From an uncultured Blautia sp. (GTDB lineage Bacteria > Bacillota > Clostridia > Lachnospirales > Lachnospiraceae): DNA of 7,101 bases. The stretch is from positions 1-7,101 of the forward strand of contig CAMBYR010000110.1 in the NCBI GenBank assembly GCA_945872375.1. The letters are read 5' to 3'. A model generated the notes under the pieces. The model did no database searches, had not been told where the DNA came from, and was given only the letters and a program-made list of their open reading frames with translations. This document shows, piece by piece, positions 5,826 through 7,101 of this stretch (position 1 is the first letter of the stretch; each line of letters begins with the position of its first letter). Position numbers and translations under genes: made by a program.

Positions 5826-6635
5826 ATGAGAACAGCATTAACAATCGCTGGAAGTGATTCCAGCGGAGGCGCCGGAATTCAGGCAGATATTAAGACAATG
5901 ATCAGCAATGGCGTATTTGCCACAAGTGCGGTCACTGCCCTTACCGCTCAAAATACCACCGGCGTAACAGCAATTATGGAGGTAACTCCGGAATTTTTAG
6001 GAGAGCAGCTTGATGAGATCTTTACGGATATTTATCCGGATGCCGTTAAGGTAGGAATGGTATCCTCCGGCGGACTGATCCGGATGATTGCTGCCAAATT
6101 AAAGCAATATGAGGCAAAAAACATTGTGGTTGACCCTGTTATGGTGGCAACCAGCGGGTCGAAGCTGATTGCAGATGAGGCGGTGGATGCCCTGAAGGAA
6201 TATCTGATTCCTCTTGCTGCCGTTGTAACGCCCAATATCCCGGAAGCAGAGGTTCTTTCCGGAATTTCAGTAAAAACGGAGGAAGATATGATACGGGCGG
6301 CGAAGCTGATCAGTGAAACTTATCACTGTGCCGTATTATGTAAAGGCGGACATCAGCTAAATGATGCCAATGATCTGCTTTACAGAGAAGGGGCTTATCA
6401 GTGGTTTTACGGAAAACGAATTGAAAATCCCAATACACATGGAACCGGCTGTACGCTTTCCAGTGCCATAGCCTCAAATCTGGCAAAAGGATTTGACATG
6501 GATACCTCTGTTCAGAGGGCAAAGAACTATATTTCACAGGCGCTGGCAGCGATGCTGGATCTGGGAAAAGGAAGCGGTCCGATGAATCATGGCTTTGCCA
6601 TTACAGGAGAATTTGCAAAGGAGGCAGAGCGATGA
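5826..6635 (+). CDS. thiD: Hydroxymethylpyrimidine/phosphomethylpyrimidine kinase
   Basis: Encodes 269 residues from ATG 5826, supported by AGGAAG at 5814-5819 with a 6-nt spacer and an N-terminus MRTALTIAGSDSSGG typical of the family. Longer in-frame starts run back into the HAD gene and give non-family sequence. ThiD phosphorylates HMP to HMP-P and then HMP-PP, the second substrate of ThiE. Ribokinase-fold motifs are present: AGSDSSGGAGIQAD (8-21), substrate-contacting Q42 in TAQNT, VVDPVMVATSG, CKGGH, and the anion-hole NTHGTGCTLSSA with C209. Apart from the 88-nt gap before it, it is part of the thi operon, and it overlaps cytX by 4 nt. Both kinase steps are expected; no truncation is seen. 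Confidence 0.96.
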   Translation: MRTALTIAGSDSSGGAGIQADIKTMISNGVFATSAVTALTAQNTTGVTAIMEVTPEFLGEQLDEIFTDIYPDAVKVGMVSSGGLIRMIAAKLKQYEAKNIVVDPVMVATSGSKLIADEAVDALKEYLIPLAAVVTPNIPEAEVLSGISVKTEEDMIRAAKLISETYHCAVLCKGGHQLNDANDLLYREGAYQWFYGKRIENPNTHGTGCTLSSAIASNLAKGFDMDTSVQRAKNYISQALAAMLDLGKGSGPMNHGFAITGEFAKEAER

Positions 6636-7101
6636 GCGGAAAGAAAAGAACGGGAATTTTTGAAAATGGTCTGATCTGGTTTGGAGCAGGGGTATCCATT
6701 GCGGAAATTCTGACAGGTACTTATTTTGCACCTCTTGGTTTTGCAAAGGGATTTGCCGCGATCATCATCGGTCATCTGATCGGCGGCATGCTGATGTTCG
6801 GAGCCGGAGTCATTGGCGGAAAAAGCCAAAAGAGTGCCATGGAAACCACAAAAATGAGCTTTGGACAGCGAGGAAGTCTTTTATTTTCGGTCTTAAATGT
6901 TCTTCAGCTTGTGGGGTGGACTGCCATCATGATCTATGATGGATCGCTGGCAGCAAATGGCGTGCTGGATACGGGCAACTGGATCTGGTGTCTGGTCATT
7001 GGCGCGCTGATCCTCGTATGGATCCTTATAGGAATTACGAATCTTGGAAAAATCAATACCGTAGCCATGGGCGCGCTGGTTGTTCTGACACTGATCCTAT
7101 G
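6632..7101 (+). CDS. cytX: CytX-like hydroxymethylpyrimidine permease, 3'-truncated by window edge
   Basis: An open frame from ATG 6632 runs to the window end without a stop, giving 156 complete codons. AAAGGAGG at 6617-6624 with a 7-nt spacer and the ATGA overlap with thiD fix the start. The N-terminus has NGLIWFGAGVSIAEILTGT followed by APLGF, then LLFSVLNVLQLVGWTAIMI. This is the pattern of the CytX branch of the NCS1 nucleobase permeases, predicted HMP importers named from their thi-operon context. About four hydrophobic segments are visible (roughly 12-33, 38-60, 78-98, 113-134) and a fifth begins at the edge; a full protein would have about twelve. Its place after thiD fits uptake of the pyrimidine that ThiD phosphorylates. 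Transport of HMP is inferred from family and neighbours. Confidence 0.93.
   Translation, partial: MSGKKRTGIFENGLIWFGAGVSIAEILTGTYFAPLGFAKGFAAIIIGHLIGGMLMFGAGVIGGKSQKSAMETTKMSFGQRGSLLFSVLNVLQLVGWTAIMIYDGSLAANGVLDTGNWIWCLVIGALILVWILIGITNLGKINTVAMGALVVLTLIL

Noticed and set aside
1..7101. Mobile elements, CRISPR arrays, tRNA genes
   Set aside because: No transposase, integrase, repeat-spacer pattern, long inverted repeats or tRNA-like cloverleaf was seen; codon style looks uniform across genes.

Overview
The window looks like chromosomal DNA of a low-to-mid GC gut Firmicute, most likely a Lachnospiraceae/Clostridia member. This rests on protein style, strong AGGAGG ribosome binding sites, a CGAAC-type (Firmicute) LexA operator, a YolD-partnered Y-family polymerase, and a TPP-riboswitch thiamin salvage operon ending in cytX. 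All recognised genes are on the + strand. I see no tRNA, rRNA, CRISPR array or mobile element.

Region 1 (1-1322) holds the 3' end of a HAMP/PAS-like/GGDEF diguanylate cyclase gene that begins upstream of the window. A small DUF1294 membrane protein gene follows 18 nt later, and a strong intrinsic terminator closes the unit.

Region 2 (1338-3365) is a compact SOS mutagenesis cassette. A near-consensus sigma-A promoter carries a LexA box just downstream of its predicted start site, followed by a UmuC/UvrX-like Y-family DNA polymerase gene starting at a TTG codon. One base after its stop comes a YolD-like gene, whose product is the presumed polymerase partner. No terminator is visible after the YolD-like gene.

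Region 3 (3384-7101) is a thiamin salvage operon. Its own promoter starts transcription almost directly at a TPP riboswitch aptamer with an intrinsic terminator behind it, followed by thiM, thiE, a HAD-family phosphatase gene, thiD and the 5' part of cytX. The genes overlap by 4-14 nt except for an 88-nt gap before thiD. Together they would import hydroxymethylpyrimidine (CytX), phosphorylate it twice (ThiD), phosphorylate hydroxyethylthiazole (ThiM) and join the two into thiamin monophosphate (ThiE). The embedded HAD enzyme has no standard place in the pathway. A thiamin-monophosphate phosphatase that feeds a thiamin pyrophosphokinase is an attractive but unproven role.

The observations most worth following up are the HAD gene translationally coupled inside the thi operon, the LexA-controlled polymerase/YolD pair with a mis-callable start, and the riboswitch expression platform, in which the aptamer 3' edge repeats the sequence of the terminator's 5' arm. 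I saw nothing that clearly amounts to a wholly new system.
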